NCBI RefSeq assembly: GCF_016775475.1
Contig: NZ_JAEUXJ010000001.1
Span: forward strand, 372,001 to 436,000
Length of the DNA: 64,000 nt
Direction of reading: 5' to 3'
Source: Belnapia mucosa
GTDB lineage: Bacteria > Pseudomonadota > Alphaproteobacteria > Acetobacterales > Acetobacteraceae
The notes below the pieces were generated by a model. The model was not told the DNA's origin. It saw only the letters and a list, made by a program, of their open reading frames with translations, and ran no database searches. A program made the position numbers and the translations under genes. Within the stretch, counting starts at the first letter, position 1, and each line of letters begins with the position of its first letter. Below are positions 53,054-61,490 of the stretch, piece by piece.

Positions 53054-54022
53054 ATGATCCAGCTCCGCCGGCGCCACCTGCTCGCCGCCCCGCTGGCGGC
53101 GCCCGCCATCGCCCGCGCCCAGGCCGCTTGGCCAACGCGCCCGGTGCGGCTGGTGGTGCCCTTTCCGCCCGGCGGGTCGAACGATGTGGTGGCGCGGCCG
53201 CTGGCGGAGCGGTTGCAGGCGCGGCTCGGCCAGCCGGTGGTGGTAGAGAATCGCGGCGGCGCCGGGGGCGCGATCGGTGCCGGCCAGGTCGCCCAGGCGC
53301 CGGCCGACGGCTATACGCTGATGGTCACCTCCTCCTCCTTCCCCACCAGCGCCGTGTTGCAGAAGACCAGCTGGGATGCGGAAGGCAGCTTCGATGCCGT
53401 GGCGCTGCTGGCCCGCGCCCCCTTCTTCATCCTGGTCAACCCGGGGTTTCCGGCCCGTAGCGTGGCGGAGCTGGTGGCGCTGGCGAAGGCAAAGCCCGGC
53501 AGCATCGACTACGGCACCTCCGGCGCCGGCGGGATCAACCACTTCATCTCGGAATACTTCTGCCAGCGCGCCGGCATCCGCATGAACCACGTTCCCTATC
53601 GGGGCACCGCGCCGGCGGTGACGGATCTGGTCGCCGGCACCATCCCGCTGATGATCACCACCGTCGCCAGCGCCAATGCCGCGATCCGCGAGGGGCGCGT
53701 GCGCGTCCTCGCCGCGACCGCGCCCGGCGGCGGGCTCCCGCCCGAGGTGCCGCCGGTGCCCATCGTGAAGGAGGCGGGGATCGACTACGAGGTCGCCATC
53801 TGGTGGGGGCTGCTGACGCCGCGCGGCCTGCCGCCCGCGATCCGCACCGCCATCCATGCGGCGGTCAATGCCGCGCTGGAGGATCCCAACCTGGCCCGCA
53901 TCTATGCCGCGGAGGGGGCGACGCCCTCGCCGGTCGGTCCCGAGGAATTCCCCGCCATCCTCCATGCCGATCTCGCCCGCTGGCGCGAGGTCGCACGCCT
54001 TGCGGATATCCGCGCCGAATGA
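53054..54022 (+). CDS. Bug/TctC family receptor
   Basis: 322 residues with AGGAGGA before the ATG. The leader is MIQLRRRHLLAAPLAAPAIARAQA. Bug marks are WPTRPVRLVVPFPPGGSNDVVAR, GQPVVVENRGGAGGAIGAGQ, PADGYTLMVTSS and MNHVPYRGTAPAVTDLVAGTIPL. Its stop overlaps the start of the CoA-transferase gene (ATGA), so its ligand is probably an acid activated by that enzyme. Confidence 0.94.
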   Translation: MIQLRRRHLLAAPLAAPAIARAQAAWPTRPVRLVVPFPPGGSNDVVARPLAERLQARLGQPVVVENRGGAGGAIGAGQVAQAPADGYTLMVTSSSFPTSAVLQKTSWDAEGSFDAVALLARAPFFILVNPGFPARSVAELVALAKAKPGSIDYGTSGAGGINHFISEYFCQRAGIRMNHVPYRGTAPAVTDLVAGTIPLMITTVASANAAIREGRVRVLAATAPGGGLPPEVPPVPIVKEAGIDYEVAIWWGLLTPRGLPPAIRTAIHAAVNAALEDPNLARIYAAEGATPSPVGPEEFPAILHADLARWREVARLADIRAE

Positions 54023-55242
54023 CCCCGCATCGCCACCAATTCGATCCCGCTGCCACCGGCGCGCTGCACGGCCTGCGCGTGCTCGACCTCTCGCGCCTTG
54101 TCGCCGGCAATGTCCTGACCAAGGTGCTGGCCGATCACGGCGCCGAGGTGGTGAAGCTGGAACCGCCCGAGGGCGACACGCTGCGCGCCTGGCGCACCCG
54201 CGGCATCTCGACCACCTGGAAGACGCTGAGCCGCAACAAGCTCTCGGTCTGCCTCGCGCTGCGCGAACGGGCGGCGATTGAGGTGGTGCTGCGCCTGCTA
54301 CCCGGTGCGGCGATGCTGGTCGAGAGCTTCCGCCCCGGCGTGCTGGAGGCGATGGGGCTTTCGCCCGAGACGCTGCTGGCGGTCAACCCGCGCCTCGTCA
54401 TCGTGCGCATCAGCGGTTGGGGACAGGATGGCCCCTATCGGCACAAGCCCGGCTTCGGCACGCTGGTCGAGGGCTATTCTGGCTTCGCCGCCGTCAATGG
54501 CTTCGCCGACCGGGAGCCGGTGCTGCCGCCGATGTACATGGCCGATGGCTATTCGGGCCTCTATGGCGCCGCCACCGCGATGATCGCGCTGCGCCATGCC
54601 GAGGCAACGGGGCAGGGACAGGTGATCGACCTGACGCTGTTCGACCCGATCCATGTGATGATGGAACCGCAGCACGCGAATTGGCAGCTGACGCAGCAGC
54701 TCAAGCCGCGCACCGGCAGCCGCAGCACCAATGCCGTGCCGCGCAATGCCTATCGCACGCGGGATGGCAGCTGGGTCTGCCTCTCGGCCAGCACGCAGGG
54801 GATGACGGAGAAGCTCTTCCGCAGCCTCGGCCGGCCGGAACTGATCGAGGATCCGCGCTTCCGCACCAATGCCGACCGCATCCGCCATGGCGAAGAACTG
54901 GACGCGATCATCGCCGGCTATATCGCCGAGCGTGACCTGGCGGCGGTTCTCGCGCATTTCGACGCGGCGGGCGTCACCATCGGCCCGATCATGGATGCGG
55001 CGATGCTGGCGGAGGACCGCTATGTGGTCGAGCGCGAGGCGCTGATCGAGGTGCCCGATGCGGAGATGCCGGGCGGCTGGCTGCCCATGCACGGGATGGT
55101 GCCGCGCCTCTCGGCGACGCCCGGCATCCTGGCCCGGCCAGCGCCCGCCCTCGGTGAGCATAATGCGGCGGTGCTCGGCCCACTCCTCGGCGAGGCGGAA
55201 CTGGCGCGGCTGCGCGCCGAGGGGATCGTGCGCGAGGCGTAA
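54019..55242 (+). CDS. CaiB/BaiF (class III) CoA-transferase
   Basis: 407 residues. The N-terminal ALHGLRVLDLSRLVAGNVLTKVLADHGAEVVKLEPPEGD and YGTLVEGYSGFAAVNGF-type segments are typical. The catalytic aspartate lies in PPMYMADGYSGLYGA. Family members move CoA from an acyl-CoA donor to a carboxylic acid by an aspartyl-CoA route. With the overlapping Bug receptor gene it suggests uptake and activation of an exogenous carboxylate. Confidence 0.95.
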   Translation: MTPHRHQFDPAATGALHGLRVLDLSRLVAGNVLTKVLADHGAEVVKLEPPEGDTLRAWRTRGISTTWKTLSRNKLSVCLALRERAAIEVVLRLLPGAAMLVESFRPGVLEAMGLSPETLLAVNPRLVIVRISGWGQDGPYRHKPGFGTLVEGYSGFAAVNGFADREPVLPPMYMADGYSGLYGAATAMIALRHAEATGQGQVIDLTLFDPIHVMMEPQHANWQLTQQLKPRTGSRSTNAVPRNAYRTRDGSWVCLSASTQGMTEKLFRSLGRPELIEDPRFRTNADRIRHGEELDAIIAGYIAERDLAAVLAHFDAAGVTIGPIMDAAMLAEDRYVVEREALIEVPDAEMPGGWLPMHGMVPRLSATPGILARPAPALGEHNAAVLGPLLGEAELARLRAEGIVREA

Positions 55243-55251
55243 CGCCGCCCC

Positions 55252-55276
55252 GGAACCTCCCCGCCCCCCGGCTGTT
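55252..55276 (+). promoter_or_regulatory. Near-consensus general stress sigma (EcfG-type) promoter, upstream of the metallopeptidase
   Basis: GGAAC at 55252-55256, 16 bases, then TGTT at 55273-55276. The alphaproteobacterial EcfG consensus is GGAAC-N16/17-CGTT, so this differs only in the first -10 base. It lies 27 bases before the metallopeptidase start. Confidence 0.55.
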
Positions 55277-55302
55277 TCGCTGGAGCGTTGGAGGACAGGG
55301 TC

Positions 55303-56181
55303 ATGCGGCTCGGCGATGAGAGGGAAAGCGGCAATATCGAGGATCGGCGCGGGGGCGGCGGCTTCGGCGGCGGTGGCCGCTTCCCGATCGGGATCGCCGG
55401 CGGCGGGCTCGGCACCATCGCGCTGGTGCTGGTGGCGCTGTTCTTCGGCGTCGATCCATCGGTGATCCTCTCGGGCGGCGGGGGCGGCCAGCCGGATGCG
55501 CCGGTCGCCCGCCAGCAGGGCGCGCCGCCCGATGCGGCCGAGGACGGCCAGCGCCGCTTCGTCGCCCAGGTCCTGGCGACGACCGAGGATGTCTGGACGG
55601 ATGTCTTCCGCCGCGCCGGCAACACCTACGAGCCGCCGAACCTCGTGCTGTTCAGCGGCGCGACGCAATCCGGCTGCGGCACTGCGCAGACCGCGACCGG
55701 CCCCTTCTACTGCCCGCTCGACCAGAAGGTGTATCTCGACCTCGGCTTCTTCCGCGAAATGGAGCAGCGGCTCGGCGCGCCCGGCGATTTTGCCCGCGCC
55801 TATGTCATCGCGCATGAGATCGGCCACCATGTGCAGAACCAGATCGGCGTGCTGCGGCGCGTCGAGGGCGAGCGGCGTGGTCTGGACGAGGCTGGGTCCA
55901 ACGGGCTGCAGGTACGGGTGGAGTTGCAGGCGGATTGCTTCGCCGGCATCTGGGCCAACCGCACGCAGCGCATGCGCCAGGTGCTGGAACAGGGCGATGT
56001 CGAGGAAGGGCTGAATGCCGCCGCCGCGGTGGGCGACGACCGGTTGCAACGCCGTTCCCGCGGCGTGGTGGTGCCGGAGAGCTTCACCCATGGCAGCTCC
56101 GCCCAGCGGGTGAGCTGGTTCCGGCGCGGGCTGGAAGCCGGCGATCCGCGCGCCTGCGACACCTTCGCCAACCGCCCGTGA
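55303..56181 (+). CDS. Membrane-anchored neutral zinc metallopeptidase (YpfJ family)
   Basis: 292 residues starting MRLGDERESGNIEDRRG, with GGAGG 8 bases upstream. A glycine-rich N-terminus and one membrane segment (about residues 33-50) precede the zinc metallopeptidase domain. The HExxH motif is H171-E172-H175 (HEIGHHVQN), and WTDVFRRAGNTYEPPNLVLFSG, YCPLDQKVYLDLGFF and ELQADCFAGIWA fit family PF04228. The active domain probably faces the periplasm. A TTG at 55288 could also start the protein. The stress-type promoter upstream suggests envelope or stress-related induction. Confidence 0.93.
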   Translation: MRLGDERESGNIEDRRGGGGFGGGGRFPIGIAGGGLGTIALVLVALFFGVDPSVILSGGGGGQPDAPVARQQGAPPDAAEDGQRRFVAQVLATTEDVWTDVFRRAGNTYEPPNLVLFSGATQSGCGTAQTATGPFYCPLDQKVYLDLGFFREMEQRLGAPGDFARAYVIAHEIGHHVQNQIGVLRRVEGERRGLDEAGSNGLQVRVELQADCFAGIWANRTQRMRQVLEQGDVEEGLNAAAAVGDDRLQRRSRGVVVPESFTHGSSAQRVSWFRRGLEAGDPRACDTFANRP

Positions 56182-56183
56182 AG

Positions 56184-56208
56184 GGAACGATCGGTCCGTC
56201 TCTCCGTT
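56184..56208 (+). promoter_or_regulatory. Consensus general stress sigma (EcfG-type) promoter
   Basis: GGAAC (56184-56188), 16 bases, CGTT (56205-56208): an exact match to the alphaproteobacterial EcfG consensus. It precedes the small secreted protein gene. A 7-bp inverted repeat (56201-56207 with 56213-56219) overlaps the -10 and the probable transcription start. Confidence 0.75.
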
Positions 56209-56251
56209 AGTCACGGAGATGGCGTCTCAACACGCCACGTCACCACACGGG

Positions 56252-56620
56252 ATGAGAAAGATGCGCAAGACGATCCTCGGCCTGGCGCTGCTGGGCGCCG
56301 TTGCTGCCATGCCAGCCTATGCCCAGACCCAGGCCACGCAGCCCGACCGCAGCGGCACCACCACGCCGAATGCCCGCAGTGAGGGTTCGACCCCGCCGGC
56401 GGTCACCATGGACAATGGTACTCGCACCTCTGCCAACCCGCAGCCCGGCGCCAACAGCTTCACTGAAGGCCAGGCGCGCAATCGCATCGAGGCGGCGGGC
56501 TTCTCCGGCGTGAACGACCTCCGCAAGGACGACCAAGGCATCTGGCGCGGCCGGGCGACGCGGAACGGTCAACAGACCTCTGTCTCGCTCGACTTCCAGG
56601 GGAATGTCTCGACCCAGTGA
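56252..56620 (+). CDS. Small secreted protein with stress-type promoter
   Basis: 122 residues if ATG 56252 is used (MRKMRKTILGLALLGAVAAMPAYAQ); a 9-base shorter start is also possible. ATG 56219 would lie only 11 bases past the -10 box and is less likely. The leader is a clear Sec signal peptide. The mature part is low-complexity Thr/Ser/Pro, then FTEGQARNRIEAAGFSGVNDLRKDDQGIWRGRATRNG, a PepSY-like or periplasmic-binding-type fold. Function unknown; likely induced under stress. Confidence 0.8.
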   Translation: MRKMRKTILGLALLGAVAAMPAYAQTQATQPDRSGTTTPNARSEGSTPPAVTMDNGTRTSANPQPGANSFTEGQARNRIEAAGFSGVNDLRKDDQGIWRGRATRNGQQTSVSLDFQGNVSTQ

Positions 56621-56664
56621 GTCGCCTGAGCCTGCCCTTCATCACCTTCAGGGAGCATTGATCC

Positions 56665-57870
56665 ATGGCGACCCGCACTATCGCCCGCATGTTTGACAAC
56701 TACTCCGACGCCGCCTCGGCAGTCCGTGATCTTGAAGCTGCCGGCTTCGCGCATGACGATATCAGCCTCGTCGCCCGTGGCGCGGAGGACGGCACCACCA
56801 CGCCGACCACCAGCACCACCGATGTCGAGGCCGATGGTCAGACCGGTGCCAGCACCGGCGGCGCCACCGGCGCCACGCTCGGCACGCTGGTTGGCGGCGG
56901 CGCAGGCCTGCTCGCCGGCATCGGCGCGCTGGCCATCCCGGGCCTCGGCCCGATCGTCGCGGCTGGCTGGCTGGTGGCGGCGCTGACCGGCGCCGGCGTT
57001 GGCGCGGCGGCGGGCGGCCTGCTCGGCGCCCTGACCCAGGCCGGCATCGGCGAGGAGCAGGCAGCAGTCTATGCTGAGGGCGTGCGCCGCGGCAGCAATC
57101 TCGTCACCGTGCGCGCCGATGACAGCCGCGCGACCGAGATCGAGGAGATCCTCGCCCGCCACAATCCGCAGGACTACGATGCCAAGACTGGTCGCTGGGA
57201 CGAGGCGGGCTGGACCCGGCACGACACCGCGGCGACCGGTGGCCTGGTTGATCCGGCGGGTGGGCTCGGCACCGCAGCTGGCGTCGGTACCACGACCGCC
57301 GCCGATCAGATGGGCACCCGCACCGGCATGGGCAGCCGCACCGATGCTTCGCTGGTTGGCGGCGCACCGGACGGCAGCCCGGGCAACCCGCCCGGCACGC
57401 AGCTCTCGCGCGGCTTCGACAAGGTCGCCGGCACCAATGTGAGCGGCGCGCATCCGGAGAATGAGCTGGGCGCCACCCGGAACCCGGATCTCGCGCCCGG
57501 CACCCGGACCGGCACGCTGAGCAGCACCACCGATGGCACGCCCGGCAATCCGCCCGGCAGCAAGCTCTCGCGTGGCTTCGACGAGGCCGCCGGGACCAAT
57601 GTGAGCGGCGCCCATCCGGAGAACGAGACGCGCAGCACGGGCATGGGCGCGAGTGGTGCCACGGGCCTCGGCACCGGCACGTCGACCGGCACCACGACCG
57701 GCACCGGTATGGGCACCGGCCTTGGCAGCAGCAGCCCGGACGGCACGCCGGGCAACCCGCCGGGCACCAAGCTCTCGCGCGGTCTCGATGAGGCCGCCGG
57801 CACCAATGTCAGCGGTGCGCATCCGGAGAATGAGGTGAAGCCGAACCGGAACCCCAATCCGTCCCGGTAA
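56665..57870 (+). CDS. Glycine-zipper general stress protein with three C-terminal repeats
   Basis: 401 residues starting MATRTIARMFDNYSDAASAVRDLEAAGF, the N-terminal domain seen in YflT-like general stress proteins. Residues about 60-125 form a glycine-rich hydrophobic region (GATLGTLVGGGAGLLAGIGALAIPG, GVGAAAGGLLGAL) suited to membrane insertion. The C-terminal half is hydrophilic and Gly/Thr-rich and contains three copies of a 32-residue unit ending GTNVSGAHPENE. It follows the stress-type promoters and the small secreted protein gene, probably on the same transcript. Function unknown; a stress-protective role is inferred. Confidence 0.8.
   Translation: MATRTIARMFDNYSDAASAVRDLEAAGFAHDDISLVARGAEDGTTTPTTSTTDVEADGQTGASTGGATGATLGTLVGGGAGLLAGIGALAIPGLGPIVAAGWLVAALTGAGVGAAAGGLLGALTQAGIGEEQAAVYAEGVRRGSNLVTVRADDSRATEIEEILARHNPQDYDAKTGRWDEAGWTRHDTAATGGLVDPAGGLGTAAGVGTTTAADQMGTRTGMGSRTDASLVGGAPDGSPGNPPGTQLSRGFDKVAGTNVSGAHPENELGATRNPDLAPGTRTGTLSSTTDGTPGNPPGSKLSRGFDEAAGTNVSGAHPENETRSTGMGASGATGLGTGTSTGTTTGTGMGTGLGSSSPDGTPGNPPGTKLSRGLDEAAGTNVSGAHPENEVKPNRNPNPSR
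57370..57834 (+). repeat. Three intragenic 96-base repeats
   Basis: Copies at 57370-57465, 57532-57627 and 57739-57834 each encode 32 residues beginning DG-S/T-PGNPPG and ending GTNVSGAHPENE. Spacers of 66 and 111 bases encode Gly/Thr-rich linkers of different length. Such repeats can expand or contract between strains. Confidence 0.9.
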
Positions 57871-57896
57871 GTCTTCCGCCTTTCTTTGCCTGATTG

Positions 57897-59003
57897 TCAG
57901 CCAGGGGCCCGTCGCGCGATGACCGCGACGGGCCCTCCGCCGTCCGGGCCCTGATGTTCGGCGCCGCCGCTGACGAAGATATCCGTCCGGCCGACCGCAC
58001 CGGCGATGACGCCGCCGACCAATGCCCTGGCATGGCGCGTGGCATTGATGTCGCTGTCATCCCACATGATGTGCCGCTGCCCGCGGATCTGCCCGAAGGA
58101 GGACGGTTCTGCCTTTGCCAGCACCGCGACCAGCCGCACGGCCGATGCTTCCGGCACTTGGCCATCCTCGGTCGGCAATCCGGCGGCGCGGAGGGCGCGA
58201 TGGACTGCCGGAAGGTCGATCGTGTCGCCCATGACGTCATGGGCGATGGCGAGGTCGCCGTCCCAGTCCGTACTGTTGCCGAGCACGATCACCTCGCAGC
58301 GCTCCAGCTCGACTCCGGCCGAGGCGCTGGCGACGCCGGAATGCAGGCTCCAATCCCGCCCGATCGCCGCTGCCGGCACCGCCGCCACCTCGCCGAGCGC
58401 GAGCGCCACGCCGAGGGCCGAGGCGCCGCGCGAGAGGCCCATGGAGGCATAGGTATCCTCGGTCGCCACCGTCGCGCCGCGGGCCTGCGCCGCAGCCATG
58501 CGCTCCGTCGTCAGCAACGGGCATTTCACCTGGACGTAGTGGACCTGTGCCGGGTCGGCGATGCCGGCCTCGGCCATGGCGGCGCGCACCGCCTCGGCCA
58601 CGGCCTCGGCCTGGGGCGGGCGCCCGATCTCCTCCGGGGCGAAGTCGCGGGTGAAGCCAGTGCCGATGGCCAGTGCCCCTGCCGGATTCGGCGCCTCGCC
58701 CGGCTCCACCGCGAGCACCAGGAAATGCGGCGAGAGGCCGCCCTCCGTGCCACCCGACATCACCAGCGCCACGCGCTCGGCTGCCGCGGCGCCGATGCGG
58801 CGGACGAGCATCAGCGAGAGGGACTGCACCGCATAGGCACGGGTGAAGTCGTTGACGCAGCCATTGCCCTCGGTCTTGCCAAGGATCGCGACAATGGCGG
58901 CTGGGTTGAGGGCGCCGCTCTCGAACAGCGCCTCGATCGCCGCGGTATCGCCGGGATGACGCATCGGGACGCGGTGCAGGGCGGCGCGGCGGGGCTTCGA
59001 CAT
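57897..59003 (-). CDS. Ring-opening amidohydrolase (cyanuric acid hydrolase/barbiturase family)
   Basis: 368 residues starting MSKPRRAALHRVPMRHPGD. The fold has three repeats, each with a Lys-Ser pair: K43 with S83, K160 with S226 or S228, and K297 with S345. Stretches are ILGKTEGNG, VMSGGTEGGLSPH, VKCPLLT, GASALGVALALGEV, LAKAEPSSFG and FVSGGAEHQGP. Members open the ring of cyanuric acid or barbiturate; many relatives have unknown cyclic amide substrates. The neighbours (CnbZ-like deaminase and a TRAP transporter) suggest breakdown of an N-containing ring compound. Confidence 0.92.
   Translation of the reverse strand: MSKPRRAALHRVPMRHPGDTAAIEALFESGALNPAAIVAILGKTEGNGCVNDFTRAYAVQSLSLMLVRRIGAAAAERVALVMSGGTEGGLSPHFLVLAVEPGEAPNPAGALAIGTGFTRDFAPEEIGRPPQAEAVAEAVRAAMAEAGIADPAQVHYVQVKCPLLTTERMAAAQARGATVATEDTYASMGLSRGASALGVALALGEVAAVPAAAIGRDWSLHSGVASASAGVELERCEVIVLGNSTDWDGDLAIAHDVMGDTIDLPAVHRALRAAGLPTEDGQVPEASAVRLVAVLAKAEPSSFGQIRGQRHIMWDDSDINATRHARALVGGVIAGAVGRTDIFVSGGAEHQGPDGGGPVAVIARRAPG
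57905..57935. terminator. Inverted repeat inside the end of the amidohydrolase gene
   Basis: GGGCCCGTCGCG (57905-57916), a 7-base loop and CGCGACGGGCCC (57924-57935) form a perfect 12-bp stem within the last codons of the amidohydrolase gene, just past the convergent stress protein gene stop. It could act as a terminator for both, although it is unusual in being coding. Confidence 0.55.
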
Positions 59004-59069
59004 GGGGCAGGGGGCTCCCGGATCTGGGTTTCGATGGCATCCTGGCATGGAGACCGAGGAGTCCCCTGC

Positions 59070-59825
59070 ATGTACAGTGCCATCGCGCTGCCCGATCGCG
59101 GCTATCGCTTCATCCCGGCGGTGTTCCAGTATTCCGGCGGCGTCGCCGCGCTGCCCGGCTGGCGGCTGGAACGGGCGCGCTTCGCCGATCCGGTGCCGCT
59201 GGCGGCTGGCTTCGCCCGGATCGCCGCCTATCTGCAGGGGCTCGGCCTGCCGCTGACCGCCTTCTGCGCCTGCGAATTGCGCTCCCCTGCGCCCTTCACC
59301 GATGCCGGCTTCCGCAGCTTCAACGAGGCCTATGCGGGCGTGCTCGGCGAATGGGGCGTGCTCACCGGCGGGCACAACCCGGTGGCACGCAGCAATGTCT
59401 GCCCGGAGATCGCGCCGCCGGCCGAGCCGAGCTTCCACGCCTTCACCTATGCGCTGCCGGAAGCCGGCGCCGCGCCCAGCTTCGTCGTCGCCGGCAGCGG
59501 CGAGAGCATGGAGGGCAAGGCGACCTATGCCGAGAGCACGGTTGCCTATCGCGACCTCTCCCCCGCCGGCATCCGCGCCAAGGCCGACTATGTGCTGGGC
59601 GAGATGGAGCGGCGCATGGCGGCGCTGGATGCGACCTGGCAAGTGACGACCGGCGTGCAGGTCTATACCATCCACGACATCCACCCCTTCCTCGGCGATG
59701 CGCTGGTGCGACGCGGCGCGGCGCGGCATGGCGTCACCTGGCAGCATTGCCGCCCGCCGGTCATCGACCTGGAATACGAGATGGACTGCCGCGGCCTGCC
59801 GCTGGAGCGGGTGCTGCCCGGCTGA
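59070..59825 (+). CDS. CnbZ-like (2-aminomuconate deaminase family) protein, tentative
   Basis: 251 residues starting MYSAIALPDRGYRFIPAVFQYSGGV, with GAGGAG 8 bases upstream. Segments such as PLTAFCACELRSPAPFTDAGFRSFN and NPVARSNVCPEIAPPAEPSFHAF recall the 2-amino-5-chloromuconate deaminase (CnbZ) family as I remember it, but I cannot verify that alignment. The C-terminal part (VYTIHDIHPFLGD) is compatible. It is divergent from the ring-opening amidohydrolase gene and followed by the TRAP genes. By context it would act on an amide or enamine product of ring opening. Confidence 0.6.
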   Translation: MYSAIALPDRGYRFIPAVFQYSGGVAALPGWRLERARFADPVPLAAGFARIAAYLQGLGLPLTAFCACELRSPAPFTDAGFRSFNEAYAGVLGEWGVLTGGHNPVARSNVCPEIAPPAEPSFHAFTYALPEAGAAPSFVVAGSGESMEGKATYAESTVAYRDLSPAGIRAKADYVLGEMERRMAALDATWQVTTGVQVYTIHDIHPFLGDALVRRGAARHGVTWQHCRPPVIDLEYEMDCRGLPLERVLPG

Positions 59826-59925
59826 GGCTCCGCGCCGAGGCCGCTTGCTTCGCCCCGCCATGCCCGCCATCCTGCCCGCAATAGCGCGGCAGCGGTGGCG
59901 GCTGCCGTCGATCGGGGAGGATCAC

Positions 59926-60915
59926 ATGAACCGCCGGACCCTACTCGGCACGGCCCTGGCCGCGCCGGCGCTTCTCACGGGCCGGGCCGCCGAGGCGCAG
60001 ACGCGCCTGCGCTGGGCCCATGTCTATGAGACGAACGAGGCCTATCACACCCAGGCGCTCTGGGCGGCCCAGCAGATCGCGCAGCGCACCGGCAACCGCT
60101 GGGCCATCGAGGTCTTTCCGGCCTCGGCACTCGGCAACGAGCCGACGATCAATCAGGGCTTGGCCCTCGGCACGGTCGACCTGATCTATACCGGCGTCGC
60201 CTTCGCCGGCGCGACCTACAAGCCGATTTCGATCGGCAACGCGCCTTATGTCTTCCGCGACTACGAGCATTTCAACGCCTTCCGCAGCAGCGACCTGCTG
60301 CGCGACCTGATGGCGGGCTATGACCGGCAGACCAACCACCATTCCGTCGCGCTGACCTATTACGGCGAGCGGCATGTGACGGCGAATCGCCCGGTGATGA
60401 AGCCGGAGGACATGCGCGGGATGAAGCTGCGCGTGCCGCAGGCGCCGCTATTCCTGATGTTCACCCGCAGCGTCGGCGCCAATGCCACGCCGATCGCCTT
60501 CGCCGAGGTCTATCTCGCCTTGCAGCAGGGCACCGTGGACGGGCAGGAAAATCCGCTGCCAACGATCCAGGCGAAGAAGTTCTACGAGGTGCAGAGCCAT
60601 ATCTCGCTGACCGGGCATATCACGGAAAGCCTCGTCACCATCATCTCCGGCAATACCTGGCGCCGGCTGAACGATGCAGACAAGAAGGTCTTCGAGGAAG
60701 TGCTCCGCGAGGCCTCCGACCGCGCCACGGCCGAGATTAGGCAGGCGGAACTGGCGCTGCCGTCCTGGTTCGAGCAGCAGGGCAAGACGGTGCTGCGCCC
60801 GGACCGCGCTGCCTTCCGCACTGCCGCCCAGGCGCTGCACAATGACAGCGCGGCCGGCGCCGGTTGGACGCGGGAGCAGTACGACCGCCTCCAGGCCATC
60901 GGCGCGCGGACCTGA
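59926..60915 (+). CDS. TRAP transporter substrate-binding protein (DctP family)
   Basis: 329 residues with GGGGAGG before the ATG. The leader MNRRTLLGTALAAPALLTGRAAEAQ has Tat-like arginines. DctP marks are RLRWAHVYETNEAYHTQAL, AIEVFPASALGNEPTINQGLALGTVDLIY, LKVPQAP-like LRVPQAPLFL, FAEVYLALQQGTVDGQENPL and the FEEVLREAS helix. It delivers an organic acid or similar ligand to the DctQM membrane proteins encoded next. Confidence 0.94.
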   Translation: MNRRTLLGTALAAPALLTGRAAEAQTRLRWAHVYETNEAYHTQALWAAQQIAQRTGNRWAIEVFPASALGNEPTINQGLALGTVDLIYTGVAFAGATYKPISIGNAPYVFRDYEHFNAFRSSDLLRDLMAGYDRQTNHHSVALTYYGERHVTANRPVMKPEDMRGMKLRVPQAPLFLMFTRSVGANATPIAFAEVYLALQQGTVDGQENPLPTIQAKKFYEVQSHISLTGHITESLVTIISGNTWRRLNDADKKVFEEVLREASDRATAEIRQAELALPSWFEQQGKTVLRPDRAAFRTAAQALHNDSAAGAGWTREQYDRLQAIGART

Positions 60916-60917
60916 CC

Positions 60918-61490
60918 ATGCGCCAGGGCGATGCCGATACCGACAACCTCTTCGCCGAACTTGCACGGGAGGAGGAGGCCGCGCAGCCCGATGCGCCGGC
61001 CGACCTGGCGGTGGAGGACTGGATCAGCGTCGCCCTGTTCTGGGCACTGGCAGGAATCGTCTTCCTGCAATTCTTCACCCGCTACGTCCTGAACAGCAGC
61101 CTGTCCTGGACTGAGGAAATCGCCCAGTACATGCTGATGGTGCTGACCTTCACCGGCAGCGCAATGGCGGCCCGGCGGGGTACCCATATCGCGGTCGAGT
61201 TTTTTCTCGATAAGCTCCCGGCCTCCGCCCGGCGGCTGGCGCATGGCCTGGTTGCGGTGCTGTCCACGACCTTCTTCGCCATCTCGATCTTGCTCTGTTG
61301 GCAGGTGGCGCAGGCGATGCAATTCCAGCCGATGATCGCGCTCGATCAGCCGCTCTCCCTGATTTATTACGGCATCTTGCTGGGACTTGTCCTCACCACC
61401 ATCCGCAGCGCGTTGCATGGCATCGCCCGCTGGCGCGCGGGCGAGCCCGAGGCGCCGCTGGATCCCTCGGTCGGTGGAGTGAAGCTGTGA
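60918..61490 (+). CDS. TRAP transporter small membrane subunit (DctQ family)
   Basis: 190 residues starting MRQGDADTDNLFAELA, with a hydrophilic N-terminus of about 40 residues that is longer than usual. Four membrane segments follow: VALFWALAGIVFLQFF, YMLMVLTFTGSAMAARRG, LVAVLSTTFFAISILL and a last one near IYYGILLGLVLT. The DctQ mark is WTEEIAQYMLM...RGTHIAVEFF. The next gene's GTG overlaps its stop. Confidence 0.92.
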   Translation: MRQGDADTDNLFAELAREEEAAQPDAPADLAVEDWISVALFWALAGIVFLQFFTRYVLNSSLSWTEEIAQYMLMVLTFTGSAMAARRGTHIAVEFFLDKLPASARRLAHGLVAVLSTTFFAISILLCWQVAQAMQFQPMIALDQPLSLIYYGILLGLVLTTIRSALHGIARWRAGEPEAPLDPSVGGVKL

